The notes under the pieces are model-generated. The model saw only the letters and a program-made list of their open reading frames with translations. It was not told the origin of the DNA and did not search any database. From Capnocytophaga cynodegmi DSM 19736 (GTDB taxonomy: Bacteria; Bacteroidota; Bacteroidia; Flavobacteriales; Flavobacteriaceae): a DNA stretch of 64,000 nucleotides. Shown here piece by piece: positions 9,068 through 19,189 of this stretch (position 1 is its first letter; every line of letters begins with the position of its first letter). Position numbers and translations under genes: made by a program. The stretch lies in NCBI RefSeq assembly GCF_000379185.1, contig NZ_KB900737.1, forward strand, positions 1-64,000, read 5' to 3'.

Positions 9068-11722
9068 ATGAGAAGGTACATCTGTATGGTAATGGTGATT
9101 TTGTTTGGTTACAAATTCACATTAGAAGCCCAAATTCGTTCTGTTGGACGTTCGAAAGTTAGTTTTGATTCAGGTTGGCTATTCCAGAAGGATAGCATAG
9201 GAGATGCTGTTCTTCCTAATGCGGATAGTTTTAATTGGCAACCGGTTCAGTTACCTCACACGTGGAATGATAAGGACGTTCTTGCTGATGGGAAAAGAGG
9301 CTATTACAGGGGAATTGCGTGGTATAAAAAGTCTTTTCGATTAATTCCTGAGTCTGGGAGGCAATATTTCTTACAATTTGAGGGATCTAATCAGGTTACA
9401 GAAGTTTTTGTAAATGGGAAATTTGCAGGAAAACACATTGGTGGTTATAGCTCTTTTAATGTGGAACTGACACCTTTTTTGAATCTATCGGGAGAGCAAT
9501 ATATTTCTGTAAAGGTTGATAATAGTTTTGACAAGAATATTCCTCCTCTGTCAGCGGACTTTACATTTTTTGGCGGTATTTATCGTCCTGTTCATTTAAT
9601 AACTACGGGAGATAAACACTTTAGTATGTCCGATTACGGAGGTCCAGGGATTTATATTTCAACACCTAAAGTTTCCGAGAAAAAGGCAGAAGTCATCATT
9701 GAATATCATCTACAAAACAAAAGTAACCAAAAGGTAAAACTATCGCTCGAAACCTTCATCAGGAAAGATACAGAGTCCGTTTTGGCAGAAAAAAGAAGCA
9801 ACGTAACCATTGAGGCTTCTTCGAATATGATTTTTAAAGTCACATTTAAAAATGTAGAAAATTTTGAATTGTGGAGTACCGAAATGCCTGTGGTTTATTA
9901 TGTGGAAAGTAGTTTGAAAGAAAATGGAAAAACTCTTGATAATTTAACACAACCCTTGGGCTTTAGATGGTTCAGTTTCGATGCGAACAAAGGATTTTTT
10001 CTGAATGGGAAAAACGTAAAATTAATTGGAGCGAATCGCCATCAGGACAGGATTCCGTATGGAAATGCATTAACTAATGATATGCATCGGCAAGATATGC
10101 AGTTGTTAAAAGATATGGGAGCTAACTTTCTGCGAAATGCACATTATCCACAAGCAACTGAAATTCTCGATAATTCAGACCAATTAGGTTTTGTTGTTTG
10201 GGAAGAAATCCCGTTGGTAAATGAAGTAAATGTGAGTGAAGAACATAACCAAAATGCTGAGAATATGCTCAAAGAAATGATTAAGCAGCACTATAATCAT
10301 CCTTCGATATTTATATGGGCATATATGAATGAGATTTATTGGGCACATCGTTTTAAACCAGAACAAGAAATTCCTGAACGCAATAAAGCCACACTTGAAC
10401 TAACACAACGTTTGGAAAACTTAACCAGACAAACAGACCCATATCGTTACACTGCAATTGCGATGCATAATTATGCGCTTTATGATGAATCGGGAATTGG
10501 AGACATTCCTATGATTGCAGGGTGGAATTTGTACCACGGTTGGTATTATGATAAATATGAGGATTTTGGTAAATATATGGACGAACAACACAAAAAATAT
10601 CCTAACAGAATTCATTTCATTAGCGAATATGGTGCTGGTTCGGATGTGCGCCTTTATTCTGAAAAGCCTGAAAAATTTGACTTCACAATGGAAGAACAGG
10701 TTCGTTTTATACAATCTTTAACCTCTCAAATCATTGCACGTCCTTATATTTCTGGTGGAGCAATCTGGAATTTGGTAGATTTTAGTTCAGAACGCCGTGT
10801 AGATGCCACTTCGCATATGAATAACAAAGGTTTGGTTACACACAATCGTAAGCCAAAAGACGCTTACTTTTTGATGCAAGCACTTTTGTCTGAAAAACCA
10901 GTTGCAACATTTGGCTATCCTTTCCGAACAGATTGGAAGCATATAGCTACATCGCCTTCAGATACACTTGTTCCAGTTCGTATGTATGCCTTTTCAAACC
11001 GTGAGAAACTTTCTCTCTTAATTAATAATCAATTCCACTCAGTAAGCCAAACAAGAAATGGAATGGCAGTATGGGATTTATCTCTGCCAGAAGGGAAATA
11101 TGTATTTTCCTTACAAGAAAATGGTAAAAATGTTCAAGATAAATTAGTTCAAACAAAACTAATTCCTTATCAATTTAAAACTAGTAAAGAAATAGATATC
11201 GCGATGAACTTGGGGGCAAATTATGCTTTCATCGATTCGCGAACGGGGCAGTACTGGCTTCCTGAAAAAGAATATTCTGAAGGTAGTTTTGGTTTTATTG
11301 GAGGGAAACAACTTTATGTTGGGGACAAGATAGGGACAAAAGAAGATATTCTTGCAATAGACGAAGAAGACCCTCTTTATCAGGCGGTTCGTGTGGGTAT
11401 GTCAGAGTTTAAAGCAGATGTACCTAAAGGAGTTTATGAGGTAGAAGTTTTAATGGTTGAGTATGTTCCCAAATCTCGGCGTTTTGCAGATGAAGACAAA
11501 GAAGTAACGCGTCAGCCTAATAAACGTATATTTAGTATTTTCGCAAATGAATCTTTAATTGAGGAGAACTTAGATTTAGGAGTAAATTACGGATTAAACG
11601 TTCCTTACCGACTTGTATTCAAAACAAAAGTGACAAAAGATAATGGCTTGTCAATTAAATTTCAGCCGATAAAAGGAGAGCCTGTCGTTAGTGGGATTCG
11701 TGTCAGAGGAGTAGGGTATTGA
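9068..11722 (+). CDS. exported glycoside hydrolase family 2 enzyme (beta-glucuronidase or beta-galactosidase type)
   Basis: The product has 884 residues with a signal peptide (about 1-21, ends LEAQ). GH2 order is visible: a jelly-roll sugar-binding domain (about 30-185, with LPHTWND and VFVNGKFAGKHIGGY), an Ig-like domain (about 190-300), then the TIM barrel. The acid/base Glu is in AYMNEIYW (about 421) and the nucleophile Glu in ISEYGAGSD (about 519). After the barrel the motif NNKGLVTHNRKPKDAYF contains Asn-x-Lys, the pair that contacts the carboxylate in beta-glucuronidases. Because some beta-galactosidases carry the same pattern, specificity is not settled. The operator shared with a glucuronate-catabolism operon favours glucuronidase. 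It is transcribed from its own promoter. Confidence 0.9.
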   Translation: MRRYICMVMVILFGYKFTLEAQIRSVGRSKVSFDSGWLFQKDSIGDAVLPNADSFNWQPVQLPHTWNDKDVLADGKRGYYRGIAWYKKSFRLIPESGRQYFLQFEGSNQVTEVFVNGKFAGKHIGGYSSFNVELTPFLNLSGEQYISVKVDNSFDKNIPPLSADFTFFGGIYRPVHLITTGDKHFSMSDYGGPGIYISTPKVSEKKAEVIIEYHLQNKSNQKVKLSLETFIRKDTESVLAEKRSNVTIEASSNMIFKVTFKNVENFELWSTEMPVVYYVESSLKENGKTLDNLTQPLGFRWFSFDANKGFFLNGKNVKLIGANRHQDRIPYGNALTNDMHRQDMQLLKDMGANFLRNAHYPQATEILDNSDQLGFVVWEEIPLVNEVNVSEEHNQNAENMLKEMIKQHYNHPSIFIWAYMNEIYWAHRFKPEQEIPERNKATLELTQRLENLTRQTDPYRYTAIAMHNYALYDESGIGDIPMIAGWNLYHGWYYDKYEDFGKYMDEQHKKYPNRIHFISEYGAGSDVRLYSEKPEKFDFTMEEQVRFIQSLTSQIIARPYISGGAIWNLVDFSSERRVDATSHMNNKGLVTHNRKPKDAYFLMQALLSEKPVATFGYPFRTDWKHIATSPSDTLVPVRMYAFSNREKLSLLINNQFHSVSQTRNGMAVWDLSLPEGKYVFSLQENGKNVQDKLVQTKLIPYQFKTSKEIDIAMNLGANYAFIDSRTGQYWLPEKEYSEGSFGFIGGKQLYVGDKIGTKEDILAIDEEDPLYQAVRVGMSEFKADVPKGVYEVEVLMVEYVPKSRRFADEDKEVTRQPNKRIFSIFANESLIEENLDLGVNYGLNVPYRLVFKTKVTKDNGLSIKFQPIKGEPVVSGIRVRGVGY

Positions 11723-11747
11723 CTTAGTGAAATAATTGTAGAAAAAT

Positions 11748-11773
11748 GTAACGCAAATTCTATTTTTAGTAAC
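11748..11773 (+). promoter_or_regulatory. putative HTCS operator B (GTAAC direct repeat, 21-bp period)
   Basis: GTAAC at 11748-11752 and 11769-11773, 21 bp apart, with AATTC between them, as at the two sister sites. The -7 variant TAACTTAG lies at 11806-11813. It sits upstream of the TonB-receptor operon beginning at 11853. Confidence 0.65.
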
Positions 11774-11852
11774 ATAAGTTATGTTTGTATTTAATAAAGT
11801 TAGACTAACTTAGCGGTGATAAAACTCAAAGAAGAATAAAAATAAAAAAGCA

Positions 11853-14669
11853 ATGAAAAATATCTTTCTGACATTACTAACGTTAATAAGTATTTTGGCA
11901 GCCAACGCACAAACTTATGAGATAAAAGGGCGAGTAGTTGATGATGCTACCAACGAGCCTTTGCCAGGAGTTAGCGTTTATGATGCTACAAATTTTAATG
12001 GGACAGCCACTGATTTGGAAGGAAAGTTCCGTTTGGGGAATTTGAAAAAAGGGGAAACAAACATCACATTGTCTTGTTTGGGGTACGAAACACAACAAAA
12101 AGTGATAAAAATGCCCTCGGATAAGGAAGTTGACCTACAGATACGTCTAAAACCTAGTAATCTTAATCTGGGAGAAGTGGTTGTAGTTGGCAGTTTTGAA
12201 GGACAACAGAAAGCTCTTAATCAACAACGGGTTGCTCATAACATAAAGAATGTCGTTTCAGCTGACCTCATAGGGAAATTCCCTGATAAGAATGTTGCTG
12301 AGTCATTACAACGTTTACCTGGAATTAATATCGCTAGAGACAAAGGAGAAGGAGCTTCTGTTTCTATCAGAGGTACACCACAGCATTTTACTAATATCAG
12401 TATTAATGGAGAGCAATTGTCATCTGTTCAACAAAGTGGTTCAAGAACGGAGGGACTTGACCTCATTCCAGCCGACCAATTAGGAGCAATTGAGGTTACC
12501 AAAACGCTAACTTCGGATATGGATGGTGATGCAATAGGCGGAAATATCAATCTGCAAACTCCCACAGCACGTTCCATCAAATTGCAATTAAAAGGAGATT
12601 TAGGAAAGGGGTTTAATGACCTTTCAGGTAAGCTCAATTCAATTGGTAAGATGCAAATTAGCCGACGGTTTTCAGTAAATGATAATCATAGTAATGGTCG
12701 GTTAGGAATTTTACTCAGCGGAAGTTATTATAGCAATAATAATTCTGAAGATAGAATGGATGCCACTTGGTCAGGTGTCAAAAAGAAAGTAAAAATGGTA
12801 AACGAAGGCTTAATTATGCCAGAGTATTATCATTTTCGGAAAACAGAAAATAAACGTACTCGCGTAGGAACCACAACTACAATTGATTATAAAGTGAAAA
12901 ATCACGAAATTATTTTCAATTATATGTACAATTACAGGGAAGATGACGATGTGCGTAATCGTATGCGCTTTGATTTAGACCGAAGTACTTCTCAGTGGAT
13001 TTCACACGACAGCTTACTCGACGGTAGAATCCGAAGAGATATTAATATTTGGAAAGAAATCAAGAAAAATCATAATTTTAATCTGGAAGGAAATCATAAT
13101 TTAAATGGTTGGATGGTGGATTGGGGAGCTTTCTACACCACATCTAAAAGAGAGTATTCAAGTACACGAGGTGATTTTTCTCATGATGGAATATCTATCG
13201 TAGCAGACAATAAGCGAGGAATAATGGATGAAGTCCCGCAATTACGTCCAGAACATCCTTACAATATTAAAAATCCACTCTTGATGAATGATTTCAGACG
13301 TTATGAAGAAGACAGTGAGTACACTAAGGCTTCCAATTTGGTCGGAAAATTTAATATTAGTAAAGATTATATACTCAAAGGTTATAGTGGAAATATAAAG
13401 TTTGGTGGGAAGGCACGTAAAGTAACAAACAATAAATTCCGTGATAATCACGTTTTCTCATTTTTTGATCCCAACAAAGTACTAAATTTAAAAGAAGCAT
13501 TTGCCCACGTTGCAAGTGATAAAGAGCCAACAAATTTCTTGAATAATAGATATGAATTTGGACCAAGAATAGACAAAAATAAGTTTGAGAATTATATGCA
13601 AACTTATCGCAAATTACTAATTGAAGGAGATGATTCTTGGGACGCTGAACGTTTATCCAAAAATGATACTTACGAAGCAGAAGAAAATGTAAATGCAAGT
13701 TACATTATGAACCGAATTCAGCTGAAAGATTTACTCATTATTGCAGGGTTGAGGTATGAATATAACGATGTTCTCTATCACGCTTTTGATGTGAAACGTA
13801 CTGGAACAACGGTAATTGCAACTCCTATAAGTGGAGGTACAAAATATGGTTTTCTTTTGCCTAACCTACAATTGAAATATGGATTAACAGAGTTTACCAA
13901 TATCCGTGCTGCTTACACACAATCATATGCGAAGCCGAATTTCGTTGACATTGTTCCTTTTGTGAACTATGATGCTGATATGGCAAGGCTTTTTATTGGA
14001 AATCCAGAATTAAAACCTTCACTTTCAGATAATATTGATTTTATGTTTGAAAAATACAATAAGGGAGGTGGAGTTATCTCGGCCGGATTGTTTTACAAGA
14101 ATATAAGTCGTTTTCAATTTTCACGCATTGTTCCGTCTTTATTAGAAGATTATCCTGGCTTTCCACAAACTGCAGGTTTTGAGTTCCGACAGGAACAAAA
14201 CGGAGAAAAAGCTATTGTATATGGTTTCGAATTCAACTTGATGCAAAAATTGGATTTTCTTCCGAGCATATTTAAAGGTTTGAGTGCCTATCTAAACTAC
14301 ACTTATACGGGAAGCAAAGCCAATACACAGGACAGGACTGATATGCGTTTGCCTGGTCAAGCACTTCATACGGGAAATGCCTCTCTTTCTTGGGATTACA
14401 AAGGATTCTCCTGTAAAGCGAGTTTGAATTATAATGGTTCATACATTCATTCGGTAGCAAGTACCGAAAACGATGATATTATTCAAGATGAAAGATTTCA
14501 ACTTGATGTTAACTTATCACAACGAATCAGTAAGAAGATAAGTATTTATGCCGAGTTTGTTAATTTAACCAATTCTCCGTCAATTCGTTATCAGGGGAAT
14601 TCAAGTCAAATTTCAAGGATTGCCTATTTTGGTTGGTCATCAAGGTTTGGAATAAATTTCAGGTTATAG
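11853..14669 (+). CDS. TonB-dependent outer-membrane receptor for glycan uptake, without a SusD partner
   Basis: The product has 938 residues. A signal peptide (1-19) is followed by a carboxypeptidase-D regulatory-like domain (about 22-105; IKGRVVDDATNEPLPGV), a plug domain (about 115-250; NVAESLQRLPGINI then VSIRG) and a 22-strand barrel ending SSRFGINFRL. The plug sequence resembles the TonB receptors of proteobacterial carbohydrate-utilisation loci rather than classical SusC, and no SusD gene follows. It would import oligosaccharides across the outer membrane using TonB energy. It is first in an operon of five genes (through 21213) preceded by operator B. Confidence 0.92.
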   Translation: MKNIFLTLLTLISILAANAQTYEIKGRVVDDATNEPLPGVSVYDATNFNGTATDLEGKFRLGNLKKGETNITLSCLGYETQQKVIKMPSDKEVDLQIRLKPSNLNLGEVVVVGSFEGQQKALNQQRVAHNIKNVVSADLIGKFPDKNVAESLQRLPGINIARDKGEGASVSIRGTPQHFTNISINGEQLSSVQQSGSRTEGLDLIPADQLGAIEVTKTLTSDMDGDAIGGNINLQTPTARSIKLQLKGDLGKGFNDLSGKLNSIGKMQISRRFSVNDNHSNGRLGILLSGSYYSNNNSEDRMDATWSGVKKKVKMVNEGLIMPEYYHFRKTENKRTRVGTTTTIDYKVKNHEIIFNYMYNYREDDDVRNRMRFDLDRSTSQWISHDSLLDGRIRRDINIWKEIKKNHNFNLEGNHNLNGWMVDWGAFYTTSKREYSSTRGDFSHDGISIVADNKRGIMDEVPQLRPEHPYNIKNPLLMNDFRRYEEDSEYTKASNLVGKFNISKDYILKGYSGNIKFGGKARKVTNNKFRDNHVFSFFDPNKVLNLKEAFAHVASDKEPTNFLNNRYEFGPRIDKNKFENYMQTYRKLLIEGDDSWDAERLSKNDTYEAEENVNASYIMNRIQLKDLLIIAGLRYEYNDVLYHAFDVKRTGTTVIATPISGGTKYGFLLPNLQLKYGLTEFTNIRAAYTQSYAKPNFVDIVPFVNYDADMARLFIGNPELKPSLSDNIDFMFEKYNKGGGVISAGLFYKNISRFQFSRIVPSLLEDYPGFPQTAGFEFRQEQNGEKAIVYGFEFNLMQKLDFLPSIFKGLSAYLNYTYTGSKANTQDRTDMRLPGQALHTGNASLSWDYKGFSCKASLNYNGSYIHSVASTENDDIIQDERFQLDVNLSQRISKKISIYAEFVNLTNSPSIRYQGNSSQISRIAYFGWSSRFGINFRL

Positions 14670-14696
14670 AAATAGAAAACTTTAAAATTTAGAAAG

Positions 14697-16295
14697 ATGA
14701 AACTTAAGACAATGATATTCGTTATACTTTCTGTTATCGCAGTGGTTTCTTGTGAGAGAGAAAAAGTAATTGAACTTTCTGCTTCAACAATTGAAATAGA
14801 AAACTATTCTGGTGAAGTTATTGCACGAGAACCTTCAGAGAAGGTGTTTTTGAATGTTGTAGCTGAAGCTCCCGCAGGAATAAGTAAAATAGAAGTCCTT
14901 GTTTCGGGAAAGGTTGTTGCAACAGAAAATCCAGAAAATTCATTTACTTACAATTATGAATATGAGTACGATGTTCCTGCAACAGCCACTTTAGGAGAAG
15001 AAGTTACAATATCTTTTAAGCTCGAAGACAAACAAGGGCATAGTTTCGTAACGCCTACAGTGATTATAAGAGTTGCTCAACCCTTTGAAATTGCTGATTT
15101 TTCAATTGGAGGAAAGGCATTCAAGAAAATTTCAGGAAGAATCAACAAAAATATAGTACTTACCAACGACCAAAAGTGGCTAATTGATGGAGTAGTAAGT
15201 GTTGATGATGGAGCAAACCTCACTATTAACGAAGGTACTACTGTGTATTTCAGAACTTTTAATAGTAATAAGTACAGCCAGTTAGTGATTATGAGAGGAG
15301 GAAAAATTACAGCTTCAGGCACAAGACTTCAACCCATTGTATTTACCAGCGATAAGGTTTTATCAGGCACAGCATCTCGGGAAGATTGGGGCGGAATATA
15401 CATCAATGGCTCAGCACCTACCAACGCTGCAACCACAGTATTACTCGATGGTTTTCGTTATGGAGGGAATAATCCTGATGATAATTCTGGTACGCTTAAA
15501 TTTGTACGGATAGAGTATACAGGAAAAGGAGGATTACATTCTTTACAACTCAATGGAGTGGGGAGTAAAACGACGATAGAGTACGTCCAATCTTTTGATT
15601 CGTACAATAATGCTTTCCGATTGCGAGGTGGGCGAGTTTCCTTGCGTTACATAGCTGGGATACAGCACGGAGGATATGGCATATGGGCAGATGAAGGTTG
15701 GCAAGGCAATGGTCAGTTTTGGATTTTTCAAACTAATATAAAAGCGACACTAAATCCCGTAAATTATTGGAATCAAGCTCGTTCGATAGAGTTCCGTAAT
15801 GATAATTCTATTTTTGATAAACAGCCTCGTACCACTTTCAAAGTAAGTAATGTCACTTTAATAGGAAATGGTTCCGGAGGGCTTGAATTTGGCACTCGTC
15901 GAGGCGTTCGTATCCGACGAGGTGCAGAGGGGTTATTTCATAATTCCATAGTTACTGAATTTCCGAGTGATGGAGTCCGTGTGGAAGATCTTCCGCTGGA
16001 AAGACTGGGGGTAACTACAAAAATTGATAACATTCATTCCTTTAATAACGCAATAAATTGGGAGCAAGAAGCTAAAACATTCTTTTTTGAGAGTGGAAAG
16101 TATAACTTATCGGAAAAGTCTGTTTCAGGAATAACGCGAGATAATTTTGTAGGAATAGCTCCTACCATATTTAATCCTACTTCTCTGGGAAGTTGGTTTG
16201 TTGATGCTCCTTACATAGGGGCTGTGGAACCTTCAAAAGATTGGACCAAAGGAGGGGAGTGGTTTAAAAACTACGATGGTACTCTAAGAAAATAA
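14697..16295 (+). CDS. lipoprotein with parallel beta-helix domain
   Basis: The product has 532 residues. The N-terminus (MKLKTMIFVILSVIAVVSC) is a lipoprotein signal with Cys at about 20. Residues about 20-130 form an Ig-like region, then about 140-500 show the repeating strand pattern of a right-handed beta-helix (VDDGANLTINEGTTVYF, ITASGTRLQPIVFTS, WGGIYINGSAP). It follows the TonB receptor by 27 bp, the position usually held by SusD, so it may be the surface glycan-binding partner. No catalytic residues are recognised; a polysaccharide lyase fold cannot be excluded. It pairs with the next gene, which has the same layout. Confidence 0.75.
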   Translation: MKLKTMIFVILSVIAVVSCEREKVIELSASTIEIENYSGEVIAREPSEKVFLNVVAEAPAGISKIEVLVSGKVVATENPENSFTYNYEYEYDVPATATLGEEVTISFKLEDKQGHSFVTPTVIIRVAQPFEIADFSIGGKAFKKISGRINKNIVLTNDQKWLIDGVVSVDDGANLTINEGTTVYFRTFNSNKYSQLVIMRGGKITASGTRLQPIVFTSDKVLSGTASREDWGGIYINGSAPTNAATTVLLDGFRYGGNNPDDNSGTLKFVRIEYTGKGGLHSLQLNGVGSKTTIEYVQSFDSYNNAFRLRGGRVSLRYIAGIQHGGYGIWADEGWQGNGQFWIFQTNIKATLNPVNYWNQARSIEFRNDNSIFDKQPRTTFKVSNVTLIGNGSGGLEFGTRRGVRIRRGAEGLFHNSIVTEFPSDGVRVEDLPLERLGVTTKIDNIHSFNNAINWEQEAKTFFFESGKYNLSEKSVSGITRDNFVGIAPTIFNPTSLGSWFVDAPYIGAVEPSKDWTKGGEWFKNYDGTLRK

Positions 16296-16321
16296 AAAAA
16301 CAATCTAAAAATATAAATATT

Positions 16322-17872
16322 ATGTTACGATGTAAAAAACAATTTTTTGTGTGCGTAGCAACCATAATTGGAATGCTATTTGTAGTTCTTTCTTGTAAAA
16401 AAGACAATCCAGAGTATAAAACACCTTTACTTTCATTGAAAAGTTCAGAGATGGTTGATTTGGCTCCTGGAGAAAAAACTGAAATAAAACTTACTCTCAA
16501 TGGAGATGGAGGTGCAAAGTCAGTCATAGTTAAGAAAAATGGAGGATTTTTGAAAGAATTCCCAGTACACGCCACAGCTTCTGAGTTTATATACACTACT
16601 GAACCTATTTCGGCTGGACAGGAAGAAGGAGCAGAAGTGAAATATAGCTTTACTCTGGTAAATCAGAATGATGTTGAAAGTTCTGAAGTTCTTGTAGTAA
16701 CCAAAGTTGCTTTATACGACAAAATTACCATAGGTTCAACTTCTCTTTTTAGTTTGAAAGTTGGTACGGAGGGCATTGTTCCTTCTGGAAAAAGTGTGAA
16801 GCTCATTAAAGGGAGAAACTATTTTGTTCCCGAATCACTAACTTTTGAGGTTGATTCTTCATTGGAAATAGAAGAGGGTGTACAGGTTTATATGAATGCT
16901 GAAGCTAAGGAAAAGGTATCAATCAATGTTTCAGGTATTGCAAAGATTTCAGGTACTGCAACAAATCCAGTTGTTATCACAAGTTCTAAAGTTCTTTCAG
17001 ATGTTTCAAAGGCTTCAGCAGGAGATTGGGGTAGGTTTGCACTTATTGGTGCAGGAACAAAATCAGATAATGGTAAGATAAACTACCTTCGTTTGGAATA
17101 TGGAGGCGATCGAGTTTTTCGTCTATCAGATGTAGGTTCTAAAACTCAAATTAGTCACATACAGGTATTTAATTCCGAAGGAGAAGGGTTTATGATAACA
17201 GATGGTGATGCTCAACTTAAGTATTTGGTAGCAACTGATTGCCGTGGAGGGTCGTATCGTTTGGGAGAAAAATATGAGGGAAAAATACAGTTTGCAATTT
17301 CTGTAAATTCCGCACGATTTGATGAGAATGATGATTTTGTTATTCGTGAAGAAGCGTCTCCTGTAATTGCTAATATAACGTTACTGGGAGCGGGTAAAGA
17401 TGCTGGAAAAACGAATGGAATGAGAATGAGAGCAAAAGCTGCTCCGAAAGTATATAATGCCATCATAGCTAATTTCCCCAGAAGAGGTTTGCGTGCTGGC
17501 GATGATGTTAATATAACAGATTTGAAGGGTTCTGCTGTTTTTGCATATTCGTACATATTTGATGTAGAGGCAGATGCTTTTAGAGGAGATGCTCAAAAAT
17601 TTGCAGGAACTTTCAATATAGAAAATGGAAATATTGAAACAAATCCTTTCCATAATAATGCAGTAAATTTTAAGGACAAAATATATACACTGAAAGCTAT
17701 TGCGGGAATTGGACTAGCTGATTTTGTTCCAGATGTTGAGCAAACAAGTGAGTTTAATCCTGCTTCATTGGATACATTTTTCACTTCGGCAACCTATGTA
17801 GGAGCTATAAAAAATGGAAGTGAGGATTGGACAAAAGGCTGGGTAAAAAATCCAGATAACTCTGTAAGATGA
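16322..17872 (+). CDS. lipoprotein with parallel beta-helix domain, paralogue of the preceding gene
   Basis: The product has 516 residues. The lipobox ends VVLSC at about residue 24, followed by KKDNPE. Lys and Asp right after the Cys resemble the lipoprotein export signal (K followed by D/E) that sends lipoproteins to the cell surface in Capnocytophaga canimorsus. The remainder parallels the upstream lipoprotein: an N-terminal Ig-like region, then beta-helix repeats (LEIEEGVQVYM, ISGTATNPVVITSSKVLS, GDWGRFALIG) and a shared C-terminal ending (YVGAIKNGSEDWTKGW here, YIGAVEPSKDWTKGGEW there). Probable tandem duplication. It likely binds or processes the glycan imported by the TonB receptor. 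Confidence 0.75.
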   Translation: MLRCKKQFFVCVATIIGMLFVVLSCKKDNPEYKTPLLSLKSSEMVDLAPGEKTEIKLTLNGDGGAKSVIVKKNGGFLKEFPVHATASEFIYTTEPISAGQEEGAEVKYSFTLVNQNDVESSEVLVVTKVALYDKITIGSTSLFSLKVGTEGIVPSGKSVKLIKGRNYFVPESLTFEVDSSLEIEEGVQVYMNAEAKEKVSINVSGIAKISGTATNPVVITSSKVLSDVSKASAGDWGRFALIGAGTKSDNGKINYLRLEYGGDRVFRLSDVGSKTQISHIQVFNSEGEGFMITDGDAQLKYLVATDCRGGSYRLGEKYEGKIQFAISVNSARFDENDDFVIREEASPVIANITLLGAGKDAGKTNGMRMRAKAAPKVYNAIIANFPRRGLRAGDDVNITDLKGSAVFAYSYIFDVEADAFRGDAQKFAGTFNIENGNIETNPFHNNAVNFKDKIYTLKAIAGIGLADFVPDVEQTSEFNPASLDTFFTSATYVGAIKNGSEDWTKGWVKNPDNSVR

Positions 17873-17899
17873 TTTTATGACAAACTAAATATGAAATAA

Positions 17900-19189
17900 A
17901 TGAAAAATAATAGTCTCATAGCATTTTTGCTTTTGTTGTTCTTTCAGAACACTTTTTCACAGGTATCTCCTGAGTTACAAGCACGTTGGGATAAGGAGTC
18001 TTCTGTGCCAGAAAATCCGTTATTAGATCATCGCCCTACTGTACTCCCAGATAGGATAACACTTGTTCCGAGGGCTTCCAATAATGATGAAATTGCTGTA
18101 GTTTGGCGTACAGATACTTTGATAAAAGAAGGCACTTTGGAACTTGTCAAGGGTGATGATTATTCCTTTCCTAAGGCAAATCGTAAGCGAATAACTGCTT
18201 CGTATGAGGTTGTGCAATATAAGGATTATCCGATGCACTACCATAAAGCAATTATTTCTGGTTTAGAGTCAGGTAAAATTTATCGCTATCGTGTAGGAAA
18301 ATCACCGCATTGGAGTGCGTGGAACACCTATGTTCACGAAAATCATACTGATACGCTCAAATTACTTTACTTTGGGGATACTCAAAACGGGATTTACAAA
18401 CACGCTAAACGAATTTATAAAGAAGCCTTCCGAAAATTTGGACAAGCACAACTTGCAGTGTATGTAGGAGATATGATAAATCACGCTAATAATGATTATG
18501 AATGGGCAGAATGGCATACTTCTACAGCAGATATTAATGCCACAATCCCTGTAATTGCTGCACCTGGTAATCACGAATATTTGAAAAATCTTGAGGGTAA
18601 AAAAATAAAACTCTCAAACTACTGGACATCAACATTTCCTTACCCATACTCTTGGGATGCAGGACAATACTATTTAGATTATGGTTTTGTGCGATTCATT
18701 GTAATGAATTCTAACGAAAAACTCCACGAGCAAGGCAAATGGTTGGAACAAATTTTGTCCGAAACCGAGCAAGATTGGGTCGTTATCGTTGCACATCATC
18801 CTGTTTTTTCGGGGGCTAAAAAACGCATCAATAAAGGACTATTGGAGAATTGGTTGCCTGTGATAGAAAAATATAAGGATAAAATAGGACTCGTATTACA
18901 AGGACACGACCACACGTATGCAAGAGGAGGATTAGAAAACCGAACGGGTACAAAAGAAAAACCTTCACAACCTGTTTTTACAGTGACTGTGGTTGGCGAC
19001 AAGTACTATGACCTTGATGAACAGAGTTGGATGGACGTTTCATATTCAAAGGTAAGTTCTTATCAGTATATTGAAATTACTAAAAGTAAAATCACATACA
19101 AAGCTATGAGTGAGGCTAATACACTTATAGATGAATTTGTGATTGAAAAAAAGAAAACCAGAAAATCTCGTAAAAAAAGTAAGAAATAA
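17900..19189 (+). CDS. exported purple-acid-phosphatase-like metallophosphoesterase
   Basis: The product has 429 residues; a signal peptide (1-20) is followed by a fibronectin-III-like domain (about 50-145, as in purple acid phosphatases) and a metallophosphoesterase domain. The motifs appear in order: YFGDTQNGIY (about 157), VGDMINHANND, APGNHEY (about 222), VAHHPVFSG and LQGHDHTYARGG (about 333). These supply the two-metal ligands, and the Tyr after the first GD suits a purple-type Fe ligand. The C-terminus is Lys/Arg-rich. The enzyme should release phosphate in the periplasm or at the surface. Its place in a glycan locus suggests a phosphorylated sugar substrate (inference). Confidence 0.85.
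   Translation: MKNNSLIAFLLLLFFQNTFSQVSPELQARWDKESSVPENPLLDHRPTVLPDRITLVPRASNNDEIAVVWRTDTLIKEGTLELVKGDDYSFPKANRKRITASYEVVQYKDYPMHYHKAIISGLESGKIYRYRVGKSPHWSAWNTYVHENHTDTLKLLYFGDTQNGIYKHAKRIYKEAFRKFGQAQLAVYVGDMINHANNDYEWAEWHTSTADINATIPVIAAPGNHEYLKNLEGKKIKLSNYWTSTFPYPYSWDAGQYYLDYGFVRFIVMNSNEKLHEQGKWLEQILSETEQDWVVIVAHHPVFSGAKKRINKGLLENWLPVIEKYKDKIGLVLQGHDHTYARGGLENRTGTKEKPSQPVFTVTVVGDKYYDLDEQSWMDVSYSKVSSYQYIEITKSKITYKAMSEANTLIDEFVIEKKKTRKSRKKSKK

Noticed and set aside
10184-10714. Minus-strand open frames inside the GH2 gene
   Set aside because: They lie wholly within a clear family gene, have no recognisable domain and no promoter, and appear to be shadows of the coding frame.
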